The position numbers and the translations under genes are program-made. Shown one piece after another: positions 33,681 to 41,983 of a DNA stretch of 64,000 nt. The DNA is from Halopseudomonas maritima. GTDB lineage: Bacteria; Pseudomonadota; Gammaproteobacteria; Pseudomonadales; Pseudomonadaceae. The DNA is taken from assembly GCF_021545785.1 (NCBI RefSeq), contig NZ_CP079801.1, forward strand, positions 2,356,001 through 2,420,000, read 5' to 3'. Each line of letters begins with the position of its first letter. The first letter of the stretch is position 1. The notes beneath the pieces are model-generated. The model did no database searches, was not told the DNA's origin, and saw only the letters and a program-made list of their open reading frames with translations.

Positions 33681-34142
33681 ATGATTCAGTTATCCGTGAA
33701 TGGCACCCAGCACCAGCTGGATGTGCCTGAAGATATGCCGCTGCTCTGGGTGGTGCGTGATGTGCTCGGGCTAACCGGCACCAAATTCGGCTGTGGTATC
33801 GCCCAGTGTGGCGCCTGCACCGTGCATCTGGACGGCGAGGCGGTACGCTCCTGCGTGCTGCCGGTCAGTGCCGTAGCCGGGCGCGCCGTGACCACCATTG
33901 AGGCGGTTGGCGAGTCGGCGCTGGGCGCCCAGGTGCAGCAGGCGTGGCTGGCCCACGAGGTGGTGCAGTGTGGCTACTGCCAGTCAGGCCAGATCATGTC
34001 TGCTACCGCGCTGTTGCAGCGCCACCCCACCCCCAGTGATGCCCAGATTGATGCCGGTATGGCTGGCAATCTGTGCCGCTGCGCCACCTATACGCGCATC
34101 CGTGCGGCGATCAAGGACGTGGACGCCGGAGGTGCCGCATGA
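33681..34142 (+). CDS. Molybdenum hydroxylase 2Fe-2S subunit (IorA-like)
   Basis: 153 residues. The plant-type 2Fe-2S domain has GTKFGCGIAQCGACTVHLDGEAVRSC (about 33-58) and the second, all-helical 2Fe-2S domain has VQCGYCQSGQIMSA and NLCRCATYTRIRAAI (about 97-145). This is the electron-transfer subunit of xanthine-oxidase-family enzymes of the isoquinoline 1-oxidoreductase/aldehyde dehydrogenase type, which work without a FAD subunit. It is the first gene of a seven-gene operon, preceded by GAGG, and its stop overlaps the start of the Mo subunit as ATGA. Confidence 0.92.
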   Translation: MIQLSVNGTQHQLDVPEDMPLLWVVRDVLGLTGTKFGCGIAQCGACTVHLDGEAVRSCVLPVSAVAGRAVTTIEAVGESALGAQVQQAWLAHEVVQCGYCQSGQIMSATALLQRHPTPSDAQIDAGMAGNLCRCATYTRIRAAIKDVDAGGAA

Positions 34143-36331
34143 GTCAGTCAGGCAATGGCGTATCACGTCGCCGGTTTTTGCAGGGCTCGGGTGCCGCATT
34201 GGGCGGCCTGGTGCTCAGCACCTGGCTGCCGGGCTTTGTCCCGCACAGCGTCGCGGCCGAAGTGACCGCCGCCGGGCGGCTGGGCGACCAGGCTCCGCGC
34301 GGCTACGGCGCCTATGTTCGGGTTGGCCATGACGGCCAGGTCACGGTCATTTCGCCGAAGATCGAGATGGGGCAGGGCGCGCATACCGGCATCGCCATGA
34401 TGGTGGCCGAGGAGCTTGAGGTGCCGCTGTCCTCCGTCAGCGTGGAAGACGCGCCGCCGGACAGCGAGCTGTATGCCGACTCGCTGATGCAGTTTCAGGC
34501 TACCGGTGGCTCCACCTCCACCCGGCATTCCTGGCAGCCGCTGCGTGAGGCCGGAGCAACCGCACGGCTGCTGCTGATTCAGGCCGCTGCGGCGCGCTGG
34601 GGTGTGGATGTGGCGCAGTGCCAGGCGCGTGAGGGCGTGGTGCATGGACCTGATGGTCAGCAGCTGCCCTACGGCGAGTTGGTAGATGCTGCTAGCGCTC
34701 TGCCCTTGCCAGAGGCTGTGGTGCTCAAGACGCCGGAACAGTTCCGCCTGCTCGGCACGCCCGCGCCGCGGCTGGATACGCCGGCCAAGGTCAACGGCAA
34801 GGCGCGCTTTACCATCGATTTACAGGTGCCGGGCATGCTGGTGGCGTCCACCCTGACCTGCCCGGTGTACGGCGGCAAGCTCAAATCCGTTGATGCCAGT
34901 ACCGCCCGGGCGGTGCCGGGCGTGCAGGATGTGGTGACGCTGGATAACGCTGTGGCGGTTACCGCGAGCAACTATTGGGCCTGCCAGCAGGGGCTCAAGG
35001 CGCTGCGCGTGGAATGGGACCTGGGTGAACACGCGGCCATCGACTCCGCTCGGCTGGACCAGGCGTTGCAGGACGCCAGTAGCCGAGATGGTGTGGTTGC
35101 GCACAGCAGCGGCGATATCGAGGCGGCCCTGAGCGGTGCTGCCAGCACCTTTGAGGCGGTGTACGAGCAGCCGTTCCTGTCGCACTCGCCGCTGGAGCCG
35201 ATGACCTGCGTGGCGCAGGTGCGGGCCGACGCCTGCGAGCTATGGGTGGGCACGCAGGTGCCGGCGTTCGCCCAGCAGACCGCCGCAGCGGTGACCGGCC
35301 TGCCGCCCGAGCGTATTCAGGTGCATAACCAGTTGATCGGTGGTGCCTTTGGCCGCCGACTGGATTTTGATTTCATCACCCAGGCGGTGGCCATTGCCAA
35401 GCAGGTGGACTATCCGATCAAACTGATCTGGAGCCGCGAAGAGGACATGACCCATGACCTCTATCGGCCGCATTATGTCGATCGCCTGACCGCTGCGCTG
35501 GACGTCGACGGTCGCCTGCAGGGCTGGCAGCACCGTATTGCCGGGGCGTCGGTGCTGGCGCGTTACATAGGCGGCCTGCCGCCCAGCGGTGTCGACTTCG
35601 ACGCGGTTGAGGTGGCTATCGAGCCGATCTATGCGCTGGACAGTCTGCAAGTCAATTACATTCGCGAGGAGCCCAAGGTCGTACCGGTCTCCTGGTGGCG
35701 CGGGGTTGGCCCGCTGCGCAGCACCCTGGCACTGGAGTGCTTTATCGACGAGCTGGCGCACAACGCCGGCCAAGACCCGGTCGACTACCGCCTGGCGCTG
35801 ATGGACGCCCATCCGCGGGCGCAGGCGGCGCTTAAACTGGCGGCCGAGAAAGCCGGCTGGCAGACCCCGCTGCCTGCCGGCCAGGGCCGAGGCATCGCGG
35901 TGAGCGCGGTATTTGGCAGCTTCCTCGCGACTGTTGTCGAGTTGGAAGTGCAAGCGGACAAGGGCGTGCGCATCAAGCGTCTGGTCAGCGCCATCGACTG
36001 CGGCCTGGTCACCAACCCTACCTCGGTGCTGGCGCAGATCGAGGGTGGCACGTTGTTTGGCCTGTCGGCATCGCTGTTCAACGAAATCACCCTTGAGCAG
36101 GGGCAGGTGCAGCAGAGCAACTTCCACAACTACCGCCAACTGCGCATCAACGAAGCGCCCGGTGTGGAGGTACACATTGTGCCCAGTAGCGAAGACCCCG
36201 GTGGGGTGGGTGAAACGGGCACCGCGCTGATCGGTCCGGCCCTGCTCAATGCGCTGGCTGCCGCCACTGGCGAGCGCTTGCGGCGCCTGCCGTTGAGCCG
36301 CGCTGGATACTTCCCGGTACAAGGAGCCTGA
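34139..36331 (+). CDS. Molybdenum hydroxylase large subunit, Tat-exported (IorB-like)
   Basis: 730 residues from ATG 34139 (overlap ATGA). The N-terminus has a twin-arginine signal (VSRRRFLQGSGAALGGLVLSTWLPGFV), so the folded enzyme is probably exported to the periplasm with its small subunit. Two molybdopterin-binding regions are present: GQVTVISPKIEMGQGAHTGIAMMVAEEL near residue 65 and IGGAFGRRLDFDFITQAVAIAKQ near residue 400; EDPGGVGETGTALIGPALLNALAAATG near the end contains the catalytic Glu (GVGE). The family hydroxylates N-heterocycles or oxidises aldehydes with water as oxygen source. The actual substrate is unknown. A cytochrome c gene follows as electron acceptor. Confidence 0.92.
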   Translation: MSQSGNGVSRRRFLQGSGAALGGLVLSTWLPGFVPHSVAAEVTAAGRLGDQAPRGYGAYVRVGHDGQVTVISPKIEMGQGAHTGIAMMVAEELEVPLSSVSVEDAPPDSELYADSLMQFQATGGSTSTRHSWQPLREAGATARLLLIQAAAARWGVDVAQCQAREGVVHGPDGQQLPYGELVDAASALPLPEAVVLKTPEQFRLLGTPAPRLDTPAKVNGKARFTIDLQVPGMLVASTLTCPVYGGKLKSVDASTARAVPGVQDVVTLDNAVAVTASNYWACQQGLKALRVEWDLGEHAAIDSARLDQALQDASSRDGVVAHSSGDIEAALSGAASTFEAVYEQPFLSHSPLEPMTCVAQVRADACELWVGTQVPAFAQQTAAAVTGLPPERIQVHNQLIGGAFGRRLDFDFITQAVAIAKQVDYPIKLIWSREEDMTHDLYRPHYVDRLTAALDVDGRLQGWQHRIAGASVLARYIGGLPPSGVDFDAVEVAIEPIYALDSLQVNYIREEPKVVPVSWWRGVGPLRSTLALECFIDELAHNAGQDPVDYRLALMDAHPRAQAALKLAAEKAGWQTPLPAGQGRGIAVSAVFGSFLATVVELEVQADKGVRIKRLVSAIDCGLVTNPTSVLAQIEGGTLFGLSASLFNEITLEQGQVQQSNFHNYRQLRINEAPGVEVHIVPSSEDPGGVGETGTALIGPALLNALAAATGERLRRLPLSRAGYFPVQGA

Positions 36332-36334
36332 CCC

Positions 36335-37561
36335 ATGCATCCGAGCAAAACCCTGATTGGCGGGCTGGCTCTGGCTGCCCTGAGTCTCCCCGCGCTGGCT
36401 GATGACCAGGCGCTGATCGAGCGCGGCAAGTATCTGGCCGCGGCCGCCGACTGCGTGGCCTGTCACACAGTACCCGGTGGCGAACCCTTTGCGGGTGGCG
36501 TGGAGTTCAAGCTGCCATTCGGTTCGCTGTATTCACCCAATATCACGCCCGACCGGGAAACCGGCATTGGCGACTGGAGCGATGCGGACTTTCTGGGCGC
36601 GCTGCACGAGGGCGTCGGCAAGGACGGCAAGCGCTACTATCCGGCGTTTCCGTACACCTCCTACACCCTGATGCCAGACGAGGACGTGCAGGCCATCAAA
36701 GCCTACCTGTTCAGCCTGGAACCGGTCAGCAACACGGTGCCGGAGAACACCCTCTCGTTTCCCTTCAACCAGCGCTGGGGCATGCTCTTCTGGAATCTGG
36801 TGTTCCACGATAACGCCCGCTTTGAGCCGGACCCGACGCAGTCTGAGCAGTGGAACCGTGGCGCCTATCTGGTCGAGGGCCCCGGCCACTGTGGCGAGTG
36901 CCACACGCCGCGTAACTTCGCTCAGGCGCTGAGCAGCAGCCAGCCGCTGGCCGGCAACCTGGTGCAGGGCTGGCAGGCTTACAACATCAGCAGCGACGTA
37001 CAGTACGGTATCGGCGCCTGGTCGCCGGCTGAACTGGTCAGCTACCTTGGCAAGGGCTATGCGCCTGGCAAGGGCGTCGCGAGCGGGCCGATGGGTGATG
37101 TCGTCAGTCACAGTCTGCGACACCTGAACAGTGATGACCTGTCAGCCATTGCCACCTATCTGCTCACTACCGAGCCGCAGGCCGAGGGCGTGCCGCGACC
37201 GCAACCGACGACGGCTGCCGCAACGCCGGTGACCGATGGCGGGTTGGGTGGCCACCTGTTTGCCGGTGCCTGCGCCGGCTGTCACAGCTGGAACGGCGAG
37301 GGCACCCAGAGCCCTGTGGCGACTCTGTCGGGGCTGAAGACGGTCAATGACCCCGCCGGCACCAACTTGCTCAACATCCTGTTGCGCGGCCATGCGGCGC
37401 CGCACCTGCGGGTCGACCAGCAGATGCCCAACTTTGCCAACGCCTATCAGGATGCCGAGCTGGCTGCTGTCGGCAGCTTCGTGTTGCAGCACTTTGGTCA
37501 GAGTGGCGGTACGTTGAGCGCCGAGGATGTTGCTGCACGGCGCGGCAACACCGGCCATTGA
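36335..37561 (+). CDS. Triheme cytochrome c, electron acceptor of the Mo hydroxylase
   Basis: 408 residues. A signal peptide (LIGGLALAALSLPALA) precedes three c-type heme motifs: CVACH near residue 40, CGECH near 190 and CAGCH near 315. The layout is that of the membrane-associated cytochrome subunit of alcohol and aldehyde dehydrogenases (AdhB type). It would take electrons from the IorAB-type enzyme in the periplasm and hand them to the respiratory chain. The start is 4 bases after the Mo-subunit stop, so the genes are cotranscribed. Confidence 0.92.
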   Translation: MHPSKTLIGGLALAALSLPALADDQALIERGKYLAAAADCVACHTVPGGEPFAGGVEFKLPFGSLYSPNITPDRETGIGDWSDADFLGALHEGVGKDGKRYYPAFPYTSYTLMPDEDVQAIKAYLFSLEPVSNTVPENTLSFPFNQRWGMLFWNLVFHDNARFEPDPTQSEQWNRGAYLVEGPGHCGECHTPRNFAQALSSSQPLAGNLVQGWQAYNISSDVQYGIGAWSPAELVSYLGKGYAPGKGVASGPMGDVVSHSLRHLNSDDLSAIATYLLTTEPQAEGVPRPQPTTAAATPVTDGGLGGHLFAGACAGCHSWNGEGTQSPVATLSGLKTVNDPAGTNLLNILLRGHAAPHLRVDQQMPNFANAYQDAELAAVGSFVLQHFGQSGGTLSAEDVAARRGNTGH

Positions 37562-37580
37562 ACTGCGCCGGAGGTAAGGC

Positions 37581-38735
37581 ATGAGCGAGCTTGAGCAGCT
37601 GCTGGAAGCGGTGGCAGTGGCCGAGGGCGCGGGTGAAGAGGCGGTGTTGGCCACGGTGGTCAAGGTTGAAGGCTCGGCATACCGCCGCCCTGGCGCGCGC
37701 ATGCTGATCAATACGCTGGGTCAGACCGCCGGCACTGTGAGCGGCGGCTGCCTGGAGACCGAGGTGGCGCGCACCGCCTGGTGGCTGACCGAGCGCGGGC
37801 CGGCGCTGCGCAGTTACAGCACTGCCGAGGATGCAGAGGACGGCGACGCGGCTGTGCGGTTTGGACTGGGCTGTAATGGCACCGTGCACCTGCTGTTTGA
37901 GCGGATAAGCTCGCCGGCCTGCCAACTGCTGTTGGCTAACGCTCGTGACCTGGTGGCGCCGCAGAGCGGTGCAATGGCAACGGTGGTAGGCCCCGCGCAC
38001 AGCGGACTGCTTGGCCAGCGGTTGGTTCTGGATGGGGCGGGGCGCACTGCCGGCAGCCTGCCGGCCTCGCTGCAGGCGCCACTTCACTCGCTGTTGCTGC
38101 AGGCGCGGGACGCCCCTCGGGCCAGCCTGCACCAGTTTGAGCAATCAGGTGGGCAGGTACTGGAGGTGCTGCTTGAGCCGCTGCGTCCGGCGCGCCGGCT
38201 GGTCATCTTTGGTGGCGGGCATGACGCCCAACCGTTGGTGAGCATGGCGCGCCTGCAGGGTCTGCATGTGACGCTGATCGACAGCCGAGCGCACTTTGCC
38301 CGTGCCGCGCGCTTCCCCGATGCGCATGCGGTGCTGCAGGGCGACTTGCAGCAACCGGATGCGCTGCTGCCACTGCTGGACGATGCGGCTGTGGTTATCA
38401 TGACCCACAGCCTGCAGCAGGACGCCTGCTGGCTTGATCTGGCCGTGCGGTCAGCCGCCTGCTATATCGGCCAGCTGGGGCCACGTGAGCGCACCGAGCG
38501 TCTGCTCGCCGGCGTTCAGCGTCCGCTGCCTGCTCAGCTTCATTACCCGGTTGGCCTGGATCTGGGCGGCGATACACCTCAGAGCGTGGCGCTGGCCGTA
38601 TTGGCTGAAATAACGGCGGTGGCGCACCAGCGCCAGGGCGGCAAGCTACAGCAGCGACGCACCGCCATTCATGACCCGGTGCCGGTTGAGCGTCACGCCC
38701 GGGTCGTTTCACCTTCGCTGAGTGAGAAATACTAG
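37581..38735 (+). CDS. XdhC/CoxI-family molybdenum cofactor insertion protein
   Basis: 384 residues. N-terminal XdhC_CoxI domain (about 15-85: EEAVLATVVKVEGSAYRRPGARMLINTLGQTAGTVSGGCLETEV) and C-terminal Rossmann-like XdhC_C domain (about 205-345: RRLVIFGGGHDAQPLVSMARLQGLHVTLIDSR, then VIMTHSLQQD and YIGQLGPRERTERLL). Such proteins bind the Mo cofactor, help to sulfurate it and insert it into the apo-hydroxylase. In this operon the client must be the IorAB-type enzyme. Its stop codon is followed immediately by the ATG of the next gene. Confidence 0.9.
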   Translation: MSELEQLLEAVAVAEGAGEEAVLATVVKVEGSAYRRPGARMLINTLGQTAGTVSGGCLETEVARTAWWLTERGPALRSYSTAEDAEDGDAAVRFGLGCNGTVHLLFERISSPACQLLLANARDLVAPQSGAMATVVGPAHSGLLGQRLVLDGAGRTAGSLPASLQAPLHSLLLQARDAPRASLHQFEQSGGQVLEVLLEPLRPARRLVIFGGGHDAQPLVSMARLQGLHVTLIDSRAHFARAARFPDAHAVLQGDLQQPDALLPLLDDAAVVIMTHSLQQDACWLDLAVRSAACYIGQLGPRERTERLLAGVQRPLPAQLHYPVGLDLGGDTPQSVALAVLAEITAVAHQRQGGKLQQRRTAIHDPVPVERHARVVSPSLSEKY

Positions 38736-39029
38736 ATGTCTGAAATCATTACCATTGTTGCCGTACTGCGCGCGGCGGACGGCGCTGCCGAGAAAGTTGC
38801 CGGTATTTTGCATCGCGCTGTGGCGCCATCCCGTGCCGAAGCCGGTTGCCGCGGTTACGTGCTGCACCATGATCGCAGCGATCATCAGCGCTTTGTCTTT
38901 GTCGAGCAATGGGCCGGCATGGAGGCGATTGAAGCCCATCGCCAGGCGCCACACTACCTGGCGATGGGCAAGGCGCTGGATGGCCTGATCGCTGAGCGTG
39001 AGGTCATGCTGCTGGACGCAGTGCCCTGA
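38736..39029 (+). CDS. Small antibiotic-biosynthesis-monooxygenase (ABM) domain protein
   Basis: 97 residues forming one ABM ferredoxin-like fold: MSEIITIVAVLRAADGAAEKVAGILHRAV, then EAGCRGYVLHHDRSDHQRFVFVEQWAGMEAIEAHRQAPHYLAM. Members are cofactor-free oxygenases, quinol oxidases or just dimeric small-molecule binders. It sits without gap between xdhC and mocA and so probably helps in the conversion catalysed by this operon; which reaction cannot be told. Confidence 0.85.
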   Translation: MSEIITIVAVLRAADGAAEKVAGILHRAVAPSRAEAGCRGYVLHHDRSDHQRFVFVEQWAGMEAIEAHRQAPHYLAMGKALDGLIAEREVMLLDAVP

Positions 39030-39049
39030 GCCGTCGCGTTGCCGCCCTG

Positions 39050-39613
39050 ATGCTGGCGGCTGGCAGCAGTCAGCGCTTTGGCAGCGATAAGCGCCGGGCG
39101 CCGCTAGCCAGCGGCCACAGCATGCTGCAGGCTGCCATGGCGCGCGCCCTGGATGCTTTCGGACAGCTCACCCTGGTGCTGCGTGAGGGCGATGACCCCG
39201 CCGCCCTCGGGGTGCCCGAGGGTGTGCAGGTGCTTTTCAACCCGCACGGTGAGCGCGGCATGGCCGGCTCTCTGGTGCTGGGGGTACAGCATCTACTGCA
39301 AAGCGATGCGGAGGTGCTTGCGGTGCTGCTGGCGGATATGCCTTGCCTGCAGCAAAACACGCTACAGGCGGTCATCGCTGCGAGCGATCCAGAGCATATC
39401 GTGCAGCCCCAGTTTCAGGGGCGAGGCGGTCACCCGGTGCTGTTTGGTCGGCGCTTCTGGCCCGAGCTGCTGGCGCTGGAGGGCGATGTTGGCGCACGCT
39501 CGGTTGTGCGGGCCCGCGCTGAATACGTTAAGGTGCTGACGGTGGCTGACCCTGGCGTGTGCCTGGATATCGATGAGCCGAGCGCCCTGGCCACCCTTGC
39601 CCCCTCGATTTGA
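39050..39613 (+). CDS. mocA: Molybdenum cofactor cytidylyltransferase (MocA-like)
   Basis: 187 residues from ATG 39050, the first standard start. The fold is the MobA/GlmU nucleotidyltransferase: LAAGSSQRFGSDKRR at the very N-terminus, LAVLLADMPCL near residue 99, PQFQGRGGHPVLFGRRFWPEL near 122. In-frame residues LSRRVAAL directly upstream belong to the first beta strand of the fold, so translation may really begin at CTG 39026, which overlaps the preceding stop (CTGA). MocA attaches CMP to molybdopterin, giving the MCD form used by xanthine-oxidase-family enzymes such as the one in this operon. Confidence 0.88.
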   Translation: MLAAGSSQRFGSDKRRAPLASGHSMLQAAMARALDAFGQLTLVLREGDDPAALGVPEGVQVLFNPHGERGMAGSLVLGVQHLLQSDAEVLAVLLADMPCLQQNTLQAVIAASDPEHIVQPQFQGRGGHPVLFGRRFWPELLALEGDVGARSVVRARAEYVKVLTVADPGVCLDIDEPSALATLAPSI

Positions 39614-39630
39614 CCTTGCAGGAGAACCCC

Positions 39631-40131
39631 GTGCCCTCGGTGTATCTGGCCGGCTTCGATGTGTTTTATCCCGACGCGCTGGGGCGCGGCGCCTATCTCA
39701 AACAACTGTGCGCCGAGCATGGCCTGCGCGGGCTCTATCCGTTAGATGCGCAGGTGCCGGCCGGCGAGACGCAGCCAGCGCAGTGGATCTGCCAGGCCAA
39801 CCTGCAGGCCTTGCGCAGCGCCGATGCGGTGCTCGCCAACCTGGGCCGCTTTCGCGGCGCCGAGCCTGATTCTGGGACGGTGTTCGAGGTCGGGTTCGCC
39901 TGCGCTCTGGGTAAGCCGGTGTGGGCTTACTTTGCGGAGCAGCAACCGCTGATTGAGCAGGTAGACCATGACGAACAGGGATACTGCGCCGACGGCTTCC
40001 AGGTTGAGGACTTTGGTTTGCCGCGTAACCTGATGCTCGCCTGCAGTTGGGTCGGCGCCAGCGAGACCGCCGAGCAGGCCGTGGCGCAGCTGGCGGCTTG
40101 GTTGCGAGGCCTGGGGCACGCTGCACCCTAG
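39631..40131 (+). CDS. Nucleoside 2-deoxyribosyltransferase
   Basis: 166 residues from GTG 39631, chosen because AGGAG lies 6 bases before it (an in-frame TTG at 39610 overlaps the mocA stop). The family fold is visible: VYLAGFDVFYPDA at the N-terminus (substrate Tyr and Asp), WICQANLQALRSADAVLANL, then EPDSGTVFEVGFACALGKPVWAYFAEQ with the catalytic Glu of GTVFEVG, and GLPRNLMLA near the C-terminus. Such enzymes move deoxyribose between bases or hydrolyse nucleosides. Its place as last gene of a Mo hydroxylase operon is unusual and could mean that the hydroxylase acts on a nucleobase. Confidence 0.87.
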   Translation: MPSVYLAGFDVFYPDALGRGAYLKQLCAEHGLRGLYPLDAQVPAGETQPAQWICQANLQALRSADAVLANLGRFRGAEPDSGTVFEVGFACALGKPVWAYFAEQQPLIEQVDHDEQGYCADGFQVEDFGLPRNLMLACSWVGASETAEQAVAQLAAWLRGLGHAAP

Positions 40132-40308
40132 CTAGCGCCCGCAAACGGCGCCGTCGGGGTAACCAGTTGCTAGCGCTCAAGGAGACCCTGCGACTCGCCT
40201 TGGCTACCTGGTGCTTCGGTCCACGCGTTAACCACTTGGGTATCGCTGCCCAGGCTCAAGGCGATGTAAAGCGATGCCTGCAGCACCTGAATGGGGACAC
40301 GCCTCTTG

Positions 40309-40346
40309 GCGCCCCCTCATTGATTTTGCTGACCGCCTGGGGGCGC
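40309..40346. terminator. Convergent terminator between the Mo operon and tetR
   Basis: GCGCCCCC (40309-40316) pairs with GGGGGCGC (40339-40346) across a 22-base loop; TTGCTGCTTT follows. The rest of 40132-40308 shows no gene. Confidence 0.45.
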
Positions 40347-40355
40347 TTGCTGCTT

Positions 40356-40982
40356 TCAATCCTCTCTGGCGCGAATCTTGAAGAGGTGTTCAAACCCCTG
40401 CAGCGTGCTGTCCACGAAGCGCTCATCGGTGGTGGGGGCTGGAAACTGCAGAACACCATGGATGACCAGGGAAGCCAGGCCGTGGGTGTAGGACCAACTC
40501 GCCAACGCGGATCGGCGCACCTCCGCGCTGTCCATTCCCTGACCGAGTACCTCGGCGATTATGCGCTTGAGCTCGCCAAACGCCTCATCGCGAGCCTCGC
40601 GGTACTCCAGAGGCATATGGTTGCTGGCTAACTCCGGACCAAACATCAGTTGGTACAGCGCCGGGTTGGCGCGGGCGAAACTGAAATAGGCCAGGCTTGC
40701 ATCGCGCAGCTTCTGCAGGCCGACATTACCTTGGTCGGCGCTGCGTAGCGCGATGCCCAGCTCGCGAAAACCCTGAGCCGCCAAATAGCCGACCAGCTCG
40801 GCGCGGTTTGCGTAGTGGTGATAGGCGGCCGTTGAGCTTACCCCGACGCGTTCCGATACCGCGCGTAGTGACAGCTTCGTCGGCCCCACCTCTTCGAGCA
40901 TCTCCCGGGCGGCACTCAGCAGTTGCGGGGCGAGGTTGCCTACGTGGTAGGTGTCTCTTGCTCGTTGGGATGTCTTGTTCAT
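40356..40982 (-). CDS. TetR-family repressor
   Basis: 208 residues from ATG 40982; ATGs at 41018 and 41030 are also in frame, and none has a strong ribosome binding site. The DNA-binding domain is at about residues 15-60 (LAPQLLSAAREMLEEVGPTKLSLRAVSERVGVSSTAAYHHYANRAELVGYLAAQGF), followed by a TetR_C_33/WHG-type ligand domain (AYFSFARANPALYQLMFGPEL). It is divergent from the crotonase operon, and GATAAG/CTTATC repeats fill the region between them, so it is the probable regulator of that operon and of itself. The ligand is probably an acyl-CoA or the pathway substrate. Confidence 0.88.
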   Translation of the reverse strand: MNKTSQRARDTYHVGNLAPQLLSAAREMLEEVGPTKLSLRAVSERVGVSSTAAYHHYANRAELVGYLAAQGFRELGIALRSADQGNVGLQKLRDASLAYFSFARANPALYQLMFGPELASNHMPLEYREARDEAFGELKRIIAEVLGQGMDSAEVRRSALASWSYTHGLASLVIHGVLQFPAPTTDERFVDSTLQGFEHLFKIRARED

Positions 40983-41022
40983 TCTCGGGACCGGCCTGGA
41001 TGCGTTTGGAGGAGGCATTGAT

Positions 41023-41078
41023 CTTATCATTCGGATGTATCTTGACGTCGATAAGATTAAAATCTTAACATCGATAAC
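41023..41078. promoter_or_regulatory. Operator cluster between tetR and the crotonase operon
   Basis: CTTATC at 41023-41028, TCGATAAG at 41048-41055 and CATCGATAA at 41069-41077 are related half-sites; a perfect 16-bp palindrome TAAGATTAAAATCTTA lies at 41052-41067. The same GATAAG motif returns at 41957-41971 inside the operon. These are likely TetR binding sites; the match is seen, binding is inferred. Confidence 0.5.
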
Positions 41079-41100
41079 ATTCTATGAATGAGGTGTATCC

Positions 41101-41937
41101 ATGGTTTCAACCTACGAGTGTTTTGCCGTCAGCGTAGAGGGTGGCATCGCCCACCTGCAGCTCAACCGTCCCGATAAGGCCAACAGTCTGACTCGGGCCT
41201 TCTGGAGCGAGCTGCCCGAGGCGGTTGACCAACTGAGCCGTTCAGGCCAGGTGCGGGCGATGGTGATTTCCGCGCAGGGGAAGGTGTTCTGCGGTGGTCT
41301 GGATATGCAGATGTTCTCCTCTGCCAAGGAGTTTCACGCGACTTGCCCGGAAGAGCGCGAGGTGCTGCAGGTTAATTTGGAGCGCATGCAGGGGGCGCTG
41401 AATGCTCTGGAGAAAGCGCGTTTCCCGGTAATCGCTGCTGTGCAAGGTGCTTGCATCGGTGGTGGCTTCGATCTGATTGCGGCATGTGACCTGTGTTTCT
41501 CCACGGAGACGGCAAAATTCCGCATTGAGGAAACCAACGTCGGAATGATGGCTGACCTGGGCGTTTTGCAGCGTCTGCCGCGGTTGATTCCCTCCGGTGT
41601 CGCCCGCTATCTGGCACTGACTGGAGACACCCTGGATGCCGCAGAGGCCTATCGTCTGGGGTTGCTTGCCAAGGTTTTCCCCACGGCTGAAGAACTCCTC
41701 AATGGTGCTTTTGCTGCTGCAAGGCGCATTGCCGAGCGCCCGCCGGTGGCGATCAATGGCATCAAGCGCGCAATGCTCTACAGCCGCGACCACGGCGTCT
41801 ACGAATCCCTGCAACATACGGTGCTGTTGCAGAGCGCCATTCTCAGCGGGCAGGACATCCTGCGTTCGGTCGGCGCGCGCGCAGCGGGAGAGACGGCTCA
41901 ATTTGCTGACCTTATCGAGCTACAGAAAACCTTCTGA
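41101..41937 (+). CDS. Enoyl-CoA hydratase/isomerase family protein (crotonase)
   Basis: 278 residues. Crotonase motifs are the oxyanion-hole strand VFCGGLDMQMF near residue 63 and the second, AVQGACIGGGFDLIAACDLCFS, near residue 113, with ETNVGMMADLGVLQRLPRL carrying the usual Glu/Asp region near 145. The protein resembles dienoyl-CoA isomerase or enoyl-CoA hydratase types; EETNVGMMADLG with an Asp at the second catalytic place points to delta(3,5)-delta(2,4)-dienoyl-CoA isomerase-like chemistry, but this is not decisive. GAGGTG precedes the ATG. It is first in an operon of four and is divergent from tetR. Confidence 0.88.
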   Translation: MVSTYECFAVSVEGGIAHLQLNRPDKANSLTRAFWSELPEAVDQLSRSGQVRAMVISAQGKVFCGGLDMQMFSSAKEFHATCPEEREVLQVNLERMQGALNALEKARFPVIAAVQGACIGGGFDLIAACDLCFSTETAKFRIEETNVGMMADLGVLQRLPRLIPSGVARYLALTGDTLDAAEAYRLGLLAKVFPTAEELLNGAFAAARRIAERPPVAINGIKRAMLYSRDHGVYESLQHTVLLQSAILSGQDILRSVGARAAGETAQFADLIELQKTF

Positions 41938-41956
41938 GACATTTTTTTAACCAAAT

Positions 41957-41971
41957 CTTATCGATGATAAG
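41957..41971. promoter_or_regulatory. Internal GATAAG operator
   Basis: CTTATC-GAT-GATAAG, a 15-bp inverted repeat in the 46-base gap between the crotonase and flavoprotein genes. It shares its half-site with the tetR/operon intergenic region, so the repressor may bind inside the operon as well. Confidence 0.5.
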
Positions 41972-41983
41972 TTAGAGGTGGAT

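Noticed and set aside
40047..40631. Plus-strand frame of 194 codons spanning the end of the deoxyribosyltransferase gene and tetR
   Set aside because: It overlaps two well-supported genes, contains no known domain and has no ribosome binding site.
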